From Macrotrachela quadricornifera (Eukaryota > Rotifera > Eurotatoria > Philodinida > Philodinidae): a DNA stretch of 64,000 nt. The stretch lies in assembly GCA_022393335.1 (NCBI GenBank), contig JAJEKB010001368.1, positions 506,571-570,570 of the forward strand, in the 5' to 3' direction. The translations under genes were made by a program, and so were the position numbers. Positions 45,916 through 57,315 of the stretch are shown here, in pieces (position 1 is the stretch's first letter; the number at the start of each line of letters is the position of its first letter). The notes under the pieces are model-generated. The model was not told the DNA's origin and did no database searches. It saw only the letters and a program-made list of their open reading frames with translations.

Positions 45916-47456
45916 TAAAAATTCATCTCAAAGAACTTGACTTTCAAAAAAAAGAACAGTATAAAAAGATACTTGTTAATTCTATATAGAAATTTACAAA
46001 AAATTTTCTGTTGAAAACAACATTAATTGATACGGTTTTGTTTTTGTTCATTAAAGTTTGATATTAATGTTTAATCTTGAGTCTGAAGCTGAGTTATACA
46101 AAACAAAATAATGAAAATTTATACATTCATTTTACTTTATTTTTCTCTTCAAAATGATCTTAATACTTATGAGTCTTTTTTTTCATCAATTGAATAAAAT
46201 TATAGAATGAGCGATTAACATCGTTGATCAGTATCTATTCATCCAGGCAGTAAGAACTTTAAAAAAAAACGGGTTTAAACGTAGTAAGATCTCGTAATAA
46301 CACCATTATAATAATAAATTAGTGGGTGTCGTTCACGCATCAGATCCATGGTTTAATGAATAAATTGCGTACCCACAGGTGAAAAACAGCTTCAATTTTA
46401 AAAATTAATATTTTCTAGTAATGTGATGTTTCGATAAAAGACGAGGAAAAAATGGTCTTTGAAGAGTTTGATTTTTTTTTTACGCTAGTGGGTTTTGTAG
46501 AGGAGAAAAAGAGGAGAACTTCTACAAAGTTTTGGCTTGCGTTAACTTTGCTAAGGTACTAAAAAGAAATTCATATCAAATAGGAAAATATCCATTTTTA
46601 AAAAGTAATTAATTATTCATACCATGGTGATCCTAGTATTTCTTCGAAAGAAAGTAACTGACAAGATGTGTCTCGTACCATTTTGTACAGCTAAAAAAGT
46701 ATGCGTAGCTATATGAAGACAGATAATATAAGGTTAAGTATAATAAATATTTCTATATCTCAAAGATATCGCTCTAATGGCTGAATAAATAACTGATAGA
46801 GATAAAAACGACCTATCTTTCGCATAAAATCACTAATAAAAATATGAAACAAATATACAGACATATGTAAAAAATGCGCTCTTTCAAATGGGATATGTGA
46901 AAAAACTCTTGGAAGAAAACAAAATTTTTTGACCTTATCCGACGGAGTCCTTAATTGGTTATGTTGGGCTAATTTTATTGTTTTTTTAATGTTTATTTTA
47001 AAATAAATATGATTTAGTGTTGGTACAATGGAATATTTATATAATTCAAAGAAAGTAATCTACGATTACAAATGGAACATTCTTTTATAGAAATGATTAC
47101 AAATATTAATTTACCAGCATGTCGAATAGAGGTATTAATTTTTTATTTCGAAATATTCAATTATATGAGATAACTTTTAAAGAGTTGAATCATTTTAATT
47201 ATCTTCTGGGATTTTGAGATAGAATTCGATAAGAATAAAAGATTAAAATTGATAAAATGTAAATATTATTTGTGTATCGTAATATTAAGTTTTAGATTAT
47301 TATTAGATGTTTAATAGAGAGAAGAGAAAAAGAGTGATGATGAACTACGATTAAGATCTTTATTTTTCAAACATTTATATTGATCATTGATTAGAAGTAT
47401 ACAAGTTTTATAATTTCCATTCTTATTTTTTTATTTATTTTCATTATTGGATTGGT
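45916..47456. other. Intergenic, contains one copy of a 132 bp direct repeat
   Basis: No supported gene. The repeat at 46191-46322 is listed separately. Confidence 0.4.
46191..46322 (+). repeat. 132 bp direct repeat, copy 1
   Basis: Starts TGAATAAAATTATAGAATGA and ends near ATAATAATAAATTAG. About 85-90% identical by eye to 49549-49680 in the same orientation, 3.4 kb downstream. The pair brackets the metallopeptidase-like pseudogene. Confidence 0.75.
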
Positions 47457-47784
47457 ATGGGTATTGATTTACATCGAATAAAAGACATGCGTTTATTATA
47501 TGGTAAAGATCCATTTGGTCAAACATCAATAGATTTTGAAACTTCTCATATTAAATCTCAATCATTTGATGAAGGTACTCCAGTACATACATCGAATGAA
47601 TATCTGATAAAGTAAATATTAAAGACGAAAAAATAAAATATAAATCAAAATTGAATTATTTGTAAATTATTTAGAATTATCAAACAAGATCAAGTACAAT
47701 TCCGAAATCAAAATTGTAAAGTCAATCAAGTGATTCACGTATATTTGATGATACAGAATATGAACATATTATTTTACATGATGA

Positions 47785-47975
47785 CAGGGGCGGCGCGACC
47801 GGGGAGGGAGAACTCCTACGTTTGAAAAAAATATGACTGAAATACTCCGATTTTCGGGTGTGTTGGCCTGTATAAGGCTACGGCTTTCAAAAACTGAGTG
47901 AACAAAAAAATTTTTGACTTTTCTCCATTTTCGAAAGTATTCCTCCCCTGCTCCGATCCCTTCGCGCCACCACTG
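47785..47975. mobile_element. hAT-like MITE (191 bp) in an exon
   Basis: The ends are CAGGGGCGGCGCGA on the left and, read inward from the right, CAGTGGTGGCGCGA. The target duplication is CATGATGA (47777-47784) against CACGATAA (47976-47983), 6 of 8 matching. CAGNGGYGG ends and an 8 bp target are hAT features. The host reading frame resumes after it (DDKTPEIIQK). Confidence 0.82.
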
Positions 47976-48342
47976 CACGATAAAACTCCAGAAATTATTC
48001 AAAAGTTTGTTTAATAAAATATTTATTTTTTAGAAAATATAGAATTTTTTTCTCTTGATATTTTATAGTAATCAACAAACAACATCTGCAAAACATCTCG
48101 AAAAGTTCATTTAAATTTTCATCAAATACTTATTCATGATAACTTTTCAGAAAATGAAAGGAAATCTATTCGAGAACGTTTTAATGAATTTAAACAATTC
48201 CTTGCAAATTTTCTTTCATCTAATCAACGATGCATACAAGCATGGTCAAATATAGTGAATGATGTATATGAACGAATTATCATCAATTCCACACTATGAG
48301 AACAATCAGAAGTTTTCTTCAGACCATCAACAATGTCAACAC

Positions 48343-48606
48343 TAGAGCCCCGTGTGGCCAACTTTTTGGTCATGGTCATTATTTCTGATTTGTGGCGAGT
48401 CGCGACTTCTTTTCGTTAACTATGTGTATTGTTGACGAAAATCAAATATGCCGATTCTATTGTTCAAAGCAACGAGAATATGCTGCGAGGAAAAGAAAAA
48501 CACAGATTTTTTAATGTTAAATAACAAAAAATATGTGCCAAGTTTTGTGTCCATGGCTGCCCATGACCGTGACTGCCGTGACTCACGACGGTCACGCCGG
48601 ACTCTA
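48343..48606. mobile_element. hAT-like MITE (264 bp), second insertion in the same gene
   Basis: The ends are TAGAGCCCCGTGTGGCC and, inward from the right, TAGAGTCCGGCGTGACC. The 8 bp duplication GTCAACAC is perfect (48335-48342 and 48607-48614), implying a fairly young insertion. A different family from the 191 bp MITE. No coding content. Confidence 0.88.
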
Positions 48607-49548
48607 GTCAACACAAGCACTTGATAAATTAATATAAATTAATGTGATTATCGCTATCGTTCATCCAATAGCAAAAGCTGACCCATCAGTGTTCGATCCA
48701 AATTGTACAAAAGAATATGCAACTACAACACAATTCGGAAAGAAAACTGCAATTTGTAGAAATCCAATGGTCTTTGATCTTGATACAACAAGTAAATATT
48801 TTATTATTATTTTTTTAAATAGAAAATTTTGTTTTATTTGTTTTAGGTTATCGTAGTCCTATTTCTGCTGGAACATCTAAATTCTTCTTGTCAATTCTTT
48901 TAATGCATGAAATTACACATGCTGTACGATACTATAGTTCAACAAAAAAGGAAACACAACAATCAACATTCTTCAGGACTTACACTGATCCAGATAAGTT
49001 CGATGCTGGTAATACACTTGAACATGAACTATTTGGTGGTGAATTTCATATTAATCGTGATTCTGCTAGTACAAATGTCAAATTATTTATTATTAAATCA
49101 AACAATCGATATGTTAAACTTTCACCATCAGATATTAATGATTGTTTAACAAGTTATAGTTTGGCATCATTATTATCACTGGTACATTGTTCTGTCTTAA
49201 AATGAAAACATAATGATGGAAATAAAAAATCTCATATAAATTATTTGGAATCATTTAATAACGAAAAAAATGAAGGTAATCAAGAATTAATACCCTTACT
49301 TAATTATCACACAACGGCTGTATGCGAAACAGAAGATATCAGTGATCCAAATGATAAATATCAATCTTTATTAGATTATCATTCTGAAATAAATACTTCA
49401 TTAAATCAATCTGATGTTAATCCATTATTGTGATAATATGTATTATTTTCCTGTTAGTATTTATTCATCTCTCTCTCTCGTTCTCTCATGTAAATATTAA
49501 ATTATTAATCTATTTTATTTTTATAGGTGGTGGATGGCATTCAAATGA

Positions 49549-49680
49549 TGAATAAAATTATAGAATGAGCGATTAACATCGTTGATCAGTATTTGTTCAT
49601 CCAACCAGGAAGAACTTTCAAAAAAACCGCGTTTAAACGCACTAAGGTCTCGTAATAACACCATTTTAATGATAAATTAG
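49549..49680 (+). repeat. 132 bp direct repeat, copy 2
   Basis: Counterpart of 46191-46322 (same orientation), ending near GATAAATTAG. It lies 115 bp after the last codon of the pseudogene. Sequences outside the two copies do not match each other. Confidence 0.75.
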
Positions 49681-50472
49681 CGTCAAAACGATATTGTTAC
49701 GAAAGATTTAACACGTTAAAATGCATTTTTTAAAAATAATCTACCCTTTTTTATTTGTTTTCCCGATAGTTTTTACAAATTATTTTGCATTCGAAGTTGT
49801 TATGTGTTTTAATGCAGTAGTTTCGCATAAAAAATCCTTTTATTTGTTGGTTTTGTAACTGGTTTTAGTGCGTTGAAATTTAAATCGTTATATCTTGTTT
49901 TTTTAATAGGATTCAATACGTTTATAAAAATATACTATTACATGACAATTAAAACAGAAATTTGTTATTTAGAGAAAGCAGCTTTATTTTAGCGTATGTA
50001 TAGTATATATGAAAATAATTAGAAGTTAAACTGATTTCTCAACAAGATTCAGCAATGTTCACACTTCCCAAAAGGATATTATAAAAAATTTTAGAAATTT
50101 GTTTTAGAAATCTGAACATGCTTCTACCAAAGACAAATTTAAATGACTTTATATTATTATTTAATAGCAATGAGAAAAAATAGAATTAGTGAAGGTTTTA
50201 TTAGGACAGCAAATAAAATAGCAGCAAAGAATTAAAAACAAATATTTGTGTCGGTCTTAAAAGGTTACGAAGTATCTGAAACCCATGAAATCAAATGCAA
50301 ATTTTCATCTATTCGATACGCAAATTTTATTTTGATAAATGCAAATTTTAATGAAACAGTCTCTTGTGGCATAGGAAGAGTAACATCACTATATAAATCA
50401 TTAATGTATTCCATCTAATCTAGTTAAAAAAATCATAACTATTGATTTTTGATTTCGCAATCATGAATATAG
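49681..50472. other. Intergenic, nothing recognised
   Basis: A+T-rich, without a supported frame or repeat, up to the left end of the long-TIR transposon. Confidence 0.4.
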
Positions 50473-51719
50473 CCTCATCAACGTAGGATATCCTAGATTA
50501 GGATTCGAGTATTTTCCAAAAATATTCGCCCATAGGTTAGACTAAGTTAGACCAACATTAGACAAAGATAGAACTCGATGAGCTTTATCGAATGCACTAT
50601 TTACTTTCTCAAAATGACCCTTCCTACAGGTAAAAAAACGCAAATTACGAGTAAAAAATAGGTAAAAAATCAAAAAAATGTAGTAAAACCTGTAGGGATT
50701 CGCTCATAGGTTAGACCAAACGCTGAAACTTTTGGAATCGATAGAGTTTGGCAAGCTCTATTGAATGAATACCTTGGTTGCTATATTCGAATAAGTTATA
50801 GTGCAGTAAATGACTAATTAGTCATTTTTTACTAATGAATTGACTAAAGTATTTTTCGTATACACTTAAATTTTAGATCAACTTAGACCAGCGTTAGATC
50901 AAGATGGAACTCGATGAGCTCTATCGAATGAATATCTTGGACGCTATATTCCGCTGAACTACTGTAGTAAAGGTGCCTAACTAGTAATGTTCTTATCATA
51001 GGGAATTTACTAAATCTATTTTTTACACTTAGAGGTTAGATCAACATTAGATCAATATAGAATTCGAGGGACTCTATCGATTAAATATTTTTTTGGTTTG
51101 AATAACATCTAAGCTATACTGAAAATTAGCTACAACTTGTATATTAATAATATGATGTGCACCATCTATGAAAATAACACTTTTTAAGAAATTTCTATGT
51201 TCAGATAGATTTTTTGCTTTATCATTATTTATTTCTAGTATCTGTTCACTTTAATCAGATCATCCATCGGTAACGGTTTCAAGTGCATAAGTCGATATAC
51301 ATTTATTCAATAATCAAGATGAATTGTCTTTGGAAGAAATGATGTCACACGATTATGAAATACGTTTTATTTTATATTTAACGGTGTGATTTGATAGCAT
51401 CGTAGATCACTTATCGATGAATCTCTTTTATATATTGAATGTATAAATAGATAAAAGAAAAAAATCAGGAATATCTTGTTTATAATTCACACGCATATAA
51501 CTTCTCTTTAATATCAATTTCTTCATTTGTATTGGTCGATTTTTTTTCAAAGAAACAAAATATCTTTCTCATCTCTGTTACGCATACATACATAAATATT
51601 AACATAAAAAGAGAAAGAAAAGTCACAATTGAATGAACATACGTATAATATATGTTTTAAATTGATTCACATGCTTTATCGATCATATTCATTAAACTAT
51701 ATTAGTTAATTACGAGTAA

Positions 51720-53151
51720 ATGGAAGATTCAGATTCAGATGCGAAGGGTAAGAATATTTGGTCAAAAATGACTATAGATCAATTTGTAATTGCTGCTGCT
51801 TCTCTGGGGAGCCGTACTGATATTTTGAAAAAAGAAACATGGCGGCTGAATGATAAAACAAGATCATCAGTCTCTTTAGGGTGAAGTTATTGACAAGTTA
51901 AAATTAGACCATAGTGAATTAACACGTATAGCACTGTACACGATTTGGCGTTCTGATCGTCATGTGTTTTAAAATTAGTAGAAGAAATGAAGGAAAAAAT
52001 CAATCCAGGTCAAAATGCTGACCATGACGATCAAATTTGTGTTTCAAACAAAACCAATTCAGCTTTACTTCCAGATCCATCACTTCCACTGCTTCAACAA
52101 CCGTTGACATGTGATCGTAAAAATTTGAAAATGGTGATACAAATGATGATGAAAATTACTTTGTTGGGCAAATATCAATTGTTTTCTCCACAACTGAATG
52201 GAAAGATCTATTTAGTCGCACTCATCAACATATTAAAGAAGATTGGACTGTAATATTCAACAAAAAATTAACCTTTGGTGGAACAGGAATAACTTGCTCC
52301 TTAAAATTTACAACTCCATATTTTAAGAAAGGAGAAAGAAAGAAGAATTGTCGTGATTTTTCTTGTACTGCTACATGTACTATCGAAACATGCAAGAGGA
52401 AGTATATAATAGAATGTCGAACTCTCCCAGAAGAGAATTCATCTGTACTTTTTCTTGTTCAAATATTTGGGAAAGAAGATCATACAGGCCAACCTGGTAG
52501 TCGACAACTCAAGGGCAAAGAGCGTATGGTAGTTGGTAAAAGTCATCTTCCAGTCATTTAAAAACTTTTAAGAATGTAAACTATATATTTCTAAGCGGGT
52601 GAGCAAATCAAATTAGTCCATTAGCTGTGTATCGTGAAGGTGTAAAAGCTGTCGATGAGAAATTACTTGCAGTAGGCAACTTTGTCGGCTGTTACACAAT
52701 TAAAACAATAAAGAAAGCCCTATTTGATTATCAAAAGTATATGCAAATCGCTGAAAGTATTTATGCAGAATGTCGTATAACCAAATACGCTTTTGATGCA
52801 GCAGACACAACGTCAAAAGATCGTAAATATGAGTCTTTCACTGTAAAACAATTTTTCATCAATTCCATTTGTGTGCTTCTAATAGGATATGTTCACTTTT
52901 TGGCCGAAATATCGTTCACCATTCATTTATACTCTGAAGCATAGATTAGACGATATATAAGATATTGTACTACAGAAAATTATTCTTATATTCACATAGA
53001 TGCAACTGGTGGTGTAATTAAGAAGTTGCCTCGACAGAAGCAAATATTACTTTATGTATTGCTATTTAAAGATGATGATGATTCTAGTGATACTGTTTCA
53101 TTAGCACATGCAATGTTAGCTTTCAAAACTCGATCACATACATACAATTGA
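51720..53151 (+). pseudogene. Transposase-like remnant inside the long-TIR transposon
   Basis: Coding-like sequence runs through several frames. It starts MEDSDSDAKG and continues IWSKMTIDQFVIAAASLGSR. A Cys-rich middle follows (CTATCTIETCKRKYIIECR, a possible zinc-binding region), then GVKAVDEKLLAVGNF, ECRITKYAFDAADTTS and YIHIDATGGVIKKLPRQK. The IDATG block with a following beta-strand resembles the first catalytic Asp region of DDE/DDD transposases of uncharacterised eukaryotic transposons. Frameshifts near 51885 and 52130 and stops near 51970, 52560 and 52943 kill it, and the region that would hold the later catalytic residues is missing or unrecognisable. Confidence 0.6.
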
Positions 53152-53179
53152 GAGTACTAAACAATCATTAACTATTATC

Positions 53180-54097
53180 CTCTAAACAGTTATTGCACAA
53201 TCTATATTCGGATTACGTCATTGTTCAATGAATTGTCAAAATTCACTACCCTCTTGACCCTGCTTAACTATATTCACATTATTTCTACGAATTTTAGCTG
53301 ATATAACTACGTATTTTCTAAGTTATGGTTTAACTCCACTACCAATTGTTTCCATTGGCGATAAATATATTTACTCGAGTCTTCCAAGAATAATTGGAAA
53401 TAATTCCATTGATCAAACATTAGTTACATGGAATGATGACGTTGATATAAAAATGTATCTTCTCATCTATCGTCCAATGTAAATAGATTCCTATCTCCAT
53501 ATCATTATCTAAGCCTTTATGTGTATCTCAATTATTTGATGATAACGAATCAGTCACAGATGCATGTAAAGTTAGCCGATCGCAACATATCAATCAAGAT
53601 GTCATTAACATTGGCAATGGTATTTTGTTTTTTTTAACATTCGTCAAACTGAGTATTGTCAGGTTACCTCAAAAGAATTAAGTGAAACATTATCAATATC
53701 AGAATCAGCAATCGTACGTATGCCATGCGGCAAAACAATAACGTGTGCTGATATTTAATTATCTGCGTCGTCATATACACAACATCGAATTATTGTTAAA
53801 TCGAATATTGCATCGAAGTTTAGGCATTTATCAAGCTTCATCATACCATTAAGGAATATGAGAGGAACACTGATATCATCTTATCAACAACAGTCACAAC
53901 ACTCTATTAAGGAACTGTCAACAGTTTTTGCATCGAAACAATTATTAGCAATTCATGATATGTTATTATATGCTCTAGCTGCATTATTAACCATTGTTAT
54001 CGCTATAATTTCATATGTAGGCACATCTCTCATCTACAAAGTACGTCAACCGATACGTAAATTCAAAACTGTTATAGACGATATTTTTACTGTATAA
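53180..54097 (+). pseudogene. Membrane glycoprotein (envelope-like) remnant
   Basis: After the transposase-like part, a second block of coding-like sequence carries frameshifts and a stop near 53757. Its last open piece (53858-54097) ends with a heptad-like polar helix, one strong membrane segment (LLYALAALLTIVIAIISYVG) and a short basic tail, an arrangement seen in envelope proteins of LTR retroelements. Upstream it has spaced cysteines and an RMPCG motif. No gag, reverse transcriptase or LTR is found nearby. It could equally be a membrane protein gene carried by the transposon. Described only; it is not functional as it stands. Confidence 0.35.
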
Positions 54098-54745
54098 ATA
54101 TATTTGTGAATTTTTTTCTACTTACTCGTTTTCTTTCAACTCTTTGTTACTATTCAAAATAAATATTTTACTTTCTAACGTTTTCACTTAATAAATGAAT
54201 TTTTTCAAAATACAATATCTAATTTTTATTTATTTATAAAAGATACTCTCAATGATTGCTCCCTCAGATGCATCAACCAAGCTATTCATTCGATAATGCT
54301 CATCGGCTTCCATCTTGATCTAATGCTGGTCTAAGTTGATCTAAAATTTAAGTGTATACGAAAAATAATATAGTATATTCATTAGTAAAAAATTACCAAT
54401 CAGTCATTTACTGCACTATAACTTATTCGAATATAGCAACCAAGGTATTCAGTCGATAGAGCTCGTCGAACTCTATCGATTCCAAAAGTTTCAGCGTTTG
54501 GTCTAACCTATGAGCGAATCCCTACAGGTTTTACTACATTTTTTTGATTTTTTACCTATTTTTTACTCGTAATTTGCGTTTTTTTACCTGTAGGAAGGGT
54601 CATTTTGAGAAAGTAAATAGTGCATTCGATAGAGCTCATCGAGTTCTATCTTTGTCTAATGTTGGTCAAACTTGGTCTAACTTATAGGCGAATATTTTTG
54701 GAAAATAGTCGAATCCTAATCTAGGATATTCTACGTGTTATGAGG

Positions 54746-56085
54746 TAGAACCGGAGTGGAATAAAAGCAGCAAGAAAATAACTTTTTCTAACTCTCAAGT
54801 CATTTTCAGTTAAGCAACTGTTTCTTCTTCTTATAGAATTCATTTAAAATCAAAATTAAACATGTGAAAAAGGCGTTGCTAACGGGATAAGATGTGCGAT
54901 TTTGACGGTTTAGTATGCGTTTAATTTTCATGCGTTTTAACGCATTATTTTCTTAATTTTACTGCCTGTGCAGTAGAAGATAACAAAAAAGTTATTAAAT
55001 GTATTTATTAGAAGTTAATTGTGCATGAAAATGAACGTTTTGAAAAAATGTTCTAAGAAAATCGAATCGGGTTGAATATGCTGGACTATATACAATAAAA
55101 TCATATTTAATAGAAACGCAGTATTATTTAAGTTCTTATTAATTTTCTCAATGGTTTGTAAAAAATAACAATTCCTATATGGAATGACGCAAAATTCAAT
55201 CCTCCTTCCAATGAAAACAAATTGAACATACAATATTTCTCAAAATGTTTATGATTTTGTTTAATATTGGATTAACATGAATACCAAAAATCGCAACAAA
55301 TATCTCTCTGACTTTACAATATTTTTATCTCAAAATAGTTTTCAATATTTCAAATGTTGCTTGAATTTGATGTAAAACAAATCGCCTCACTTTTGTTGCA
55401 TAGAATCACTAATGAACTATCCATGAATTGCCAGTGGATCATTTTTTGTTGTTTGTACGACCCTCTTCGTAATCATTTATTACATAGTGTACTGCTTGAT
55501 ATACATAGACAAACAACTAATAATAGGGATAGAAAAAGTAGAAGTCACGCACTCTCTCACTAGTCAGCTTTTCGTTTTGTCACTGATTAACTGTCACGCA
55601 TTGAGAAGAATTTGTATATCCATTTATCGTATGACCCAACAGAACGAAAGCGTGACTAATAAGTGAATGAGTAACTGCTATTTTTCCTACCTTTATGAAT
55701 TTTATTGTTGGTTTAATCCTTTATTACACAGTTAACTGTACGGTATACATAGAAAAAAAACTAAAAATATACGAATGAAAAAGATAATAGTCACTAATTA
55801 TCATGATCCACTAGGTTAGAATTTGTATACTTATTTATCGTTTGACCTAACAGAATAAAAGTAAAGGAGTATATAGATTGTTTGCTCTATAAATAACTTA
55901 CATCAATGACAGAACGAAAACGTGACTAATGAATGAATGACTACTATTTTTCCAACATGTAATTTTTTTAACTCTTGGCTTAATCCTTTATTATACGGTT
56001 GATTACATTTGTCTATATAAGTGTTAACAAAAAAAAAACATTTTTGAATAAACATTAATATTTCAATCTTTTTGGCTTAACGACA
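54746..56085. other. Intergenic upstream of the sulfotransferase gene, with tandem repeats
   Basis: No supported gene. The right half is a diverged tandem repeat (55450-56030), ending about 50 bases before the start codon, so it covers the probable promoter. Confidence 0.5.
55450..56030 (+). repeat. Diverged tandem repeat, about 250-270 bp unit
   Basis: Three partial units can be aligned by TTTATTACAYAGTTAACTG followed by ATACATAGA (near 55474, 55720 and 55992), and by GAACGAAAGCGTGACTAATRA followed by TACTATTTTTCC (near 55642 and 55915). Between them lies TTTGTATAYYYATTTATCGT with GACCYAACAGAA. Units have diverged by point changes and indels. Confidence 0.65.
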
Positions 56086-57315
56086 ATGACTATTACAATA
56101 AACGAAGAATCAGATGTTTCCTGTGATGTCAATCCGACTGCAGATGGTTTGAGCAATGAAGCCAAACGTTGTTTTCCTTTTCATAAGGAAATTCTTGAAA
56201 GTTTAAATTATATCGGTCGCAGAATATTTGATAATAATCTGATCTTATCCGGTGAAAAACATATTATCTGTTCAAAGATTATGCGAAGTTATAACAATAT
56301 TAAAAATGTATTCAATTATTTATCAACTAAACCATTAGAAACAAAACAAGACATTAGTAAATTTCCAATGATTATTATTTGTGGTTTACCACGCACTGGT
56401 ACAACATTATTACATAATCTTATGGCTTGTGACCCATCAGGTCGTGCTCCTCTTTTAACTGATATGATAGTGCAACCAATTCCACCAATATTACAATCAA
56501 ATATTGATGAACATGAACGTCGAACAAAAATTGAAGCAGATTTTCAAGCAAAATTATTTGAAAGTGGTCGATGTGATATAGACAAATTTCAAAAAAATCA
56601 TTGTTCATCACATGCTTCATTTCCTTATGAAGAAGATGTCTTGTTACTAGGTGAAGTTGGATTCAGACTTTTATATATAGTTCTTGCTCTTAATGATACA
56701 GATGCTCTTGAATGGTATCTCAATCAACGAAATAAAGATGCTGCTTTTCGTTATCATCGAACTGTTTTACAAATGTTACATGATTGTGATCCACCTCGTA
56801 CACATTGGCAATTAAAATCTTCATTACATACCTTATGGATTGATACATTACTTAAATATTATCCACATGCATCACTTATTATGTCTCATCGTCGTCTTGA
56901 TGAAGTCATACCATCCGTATATAGTCTTTATTATGCTGTTATTTCTGGTTTTTACAAAAGAGATGATTCAATTGATTTAAAAAAAATGGCAGAAGAAATG
57001 ACTTCAACATTAATTAATACTCGCATTGAACGTTTTATGGAATTTCGTAATCGACAATCATGTTCAAACGATATTTTTGATATTCGATACGAAGATTTAG
57101 TAAAAGAACCTATTGGTACTGTGCGCCGAATATATGATCATTTTGATTTTTTAAAATGGTCTGATGAATTTGAAGAAGCAATGCGTGCATGGTTAATTGA
57201 TAATCCTCAAGGAAAACAAGGACGAAATTCATATTCTTTAGTTCATTTCAATTTAGAAACACAAATGGACAAACAAATCTATAAAGATTATGAAGAAAAG
57301 TTTCTTGTAACATAA
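56086..57315 (+). CDS. Sulfotransferase family protein (PF13469-like), single exon
   Basis: 409 residues from ATG 56086, no introns. The 5'-phosphosulfate-binding loop is GLPRTGTTLLH (100-110). The 3'-phosphate-binding segment is SHRRLDEVIPSVYS (267-280, with R269/R270 and S277). WQLKSSLHT (241-249) matches the W-x-L-K-S-P-x-H motif, with Ser for Pro. It would move a sulfo group from PAPS to a hydroxyl or amine. There is no signal peptide or N-terminal anchor, so it is not a typical Golgi glycan sulfotransferase. This architecture is widespread in actinobacteria and proteobacteria and rare in animals. Together with the absence of introns this makes bacterial origin plausible (inference). AATAAA lies about 55 bp after the stop. 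Confidence 0.85.
   Translation: MTITINEESDVSCDVNPTADGLSNEAKRCFPFHKEILESLNYIGRRIFDNNLILSGEKHIICSKIMRSYNNIKNVFNYLSTKPLETKQDISKFPMIIICGLPRTGTTLLHNLMACDPSGRAPLLTDMIVQPIPPILQSNIDEHERRTKIEADFQAKLFESGRCDIDKFQKNHCSSHASFPYEEDVLLLGEVGFRLLYIVLALNDTDALEWYLNQRNKDAAFRYHRTVLQMLHDCDPPRTHWQLKSSLHTLWIDTLLKYYPHASLIMSHRRLDEVIPSVYSLYYAVISGFYKRDDSIDLKKMAEEMTSTLINTRIERFMEFRNRQSCSNDIFDIRYEDLVKEPIGTVRRIYDHFDFLKWSDEFEEAMRAWLIDNPQGKQGRNSYSLVHFNLETQMDKQIYKDYEEKFLVT

Larger units (their letters stand above)
47457..49433 (+). pseudogene. HExxH metallopeptidase-like gene, interrupted by two hAT MITEs
   Basis: Exon-like pieces run in order: 47457-47611 ([10 protein letters not shown] start, GTAAAT donor), 47675-48004 (interrupted by a 191 bp MITE), about 48069-48652 (interrupted by a 264 bp MITE), then about 48650-48790 and 48847-49433. 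The last carries MHEITHAVRYY (HExxH zinc motif at 48904-48936) and, about 35 residues on, LEHELFGGEF, a possible third-ligand region as in gluzincins. Frame shifts lie near 47727 and 48120, and in-frame stops occur near 48296 and at 49203-49205. Removing both MITEs restores reading across each site. The family is not one I can name; apart from HExxH it has no known domain. The gene is certainly dead in this copy. Confidence 0.7.
50473..54745 (+). mobile_element. Large DNA transposon (4.27 kb) with ~470 bp inverted repeats
   Basis: The left arm 50473-50945 is the reverse complement of about 54270-54745. Shared blocks include AAAATGACCCTTCCTACAGG, GTAGTAAAACCTGTAGGGAT and ACCAAACGCTGAAACTTTTG. 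Outer ends are CCTCATCAACGTAGGATATC and, inward from the right, CCTCATAACACGTAGAATAT. TAG sits directly outside both ends (50470-50472, 54746-54748), a possible 3 bp target duplication. Within and beyond the left arm, imperfect units of about 160-180 bp repeat (near 50540, 50720, 50880 and 51040), each with TAGACCAACATTAGA-like and CGATGAGCTCTATCGAA-like sequence. The interior holds decayed coding sequence. The superfamily is not settled: long TIRs recall Mutator-like elements, but the target length does not fit. Confidence 0.82.

Noticed and set aside
46191..49680. LTR retrotransposon bounded by the 132 bp repeats
   Set aside because: No reverse transcriptase, integrase, primer-binding site or terminal TG...CA, and the interior is a peptidase-like pseudogene.
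50540..51080. CRISPR-like spaced repeats
   Set aside because: Eukaryotic context, long imperfect units of about 160-180 bp, and part of transposon inverted repeats.
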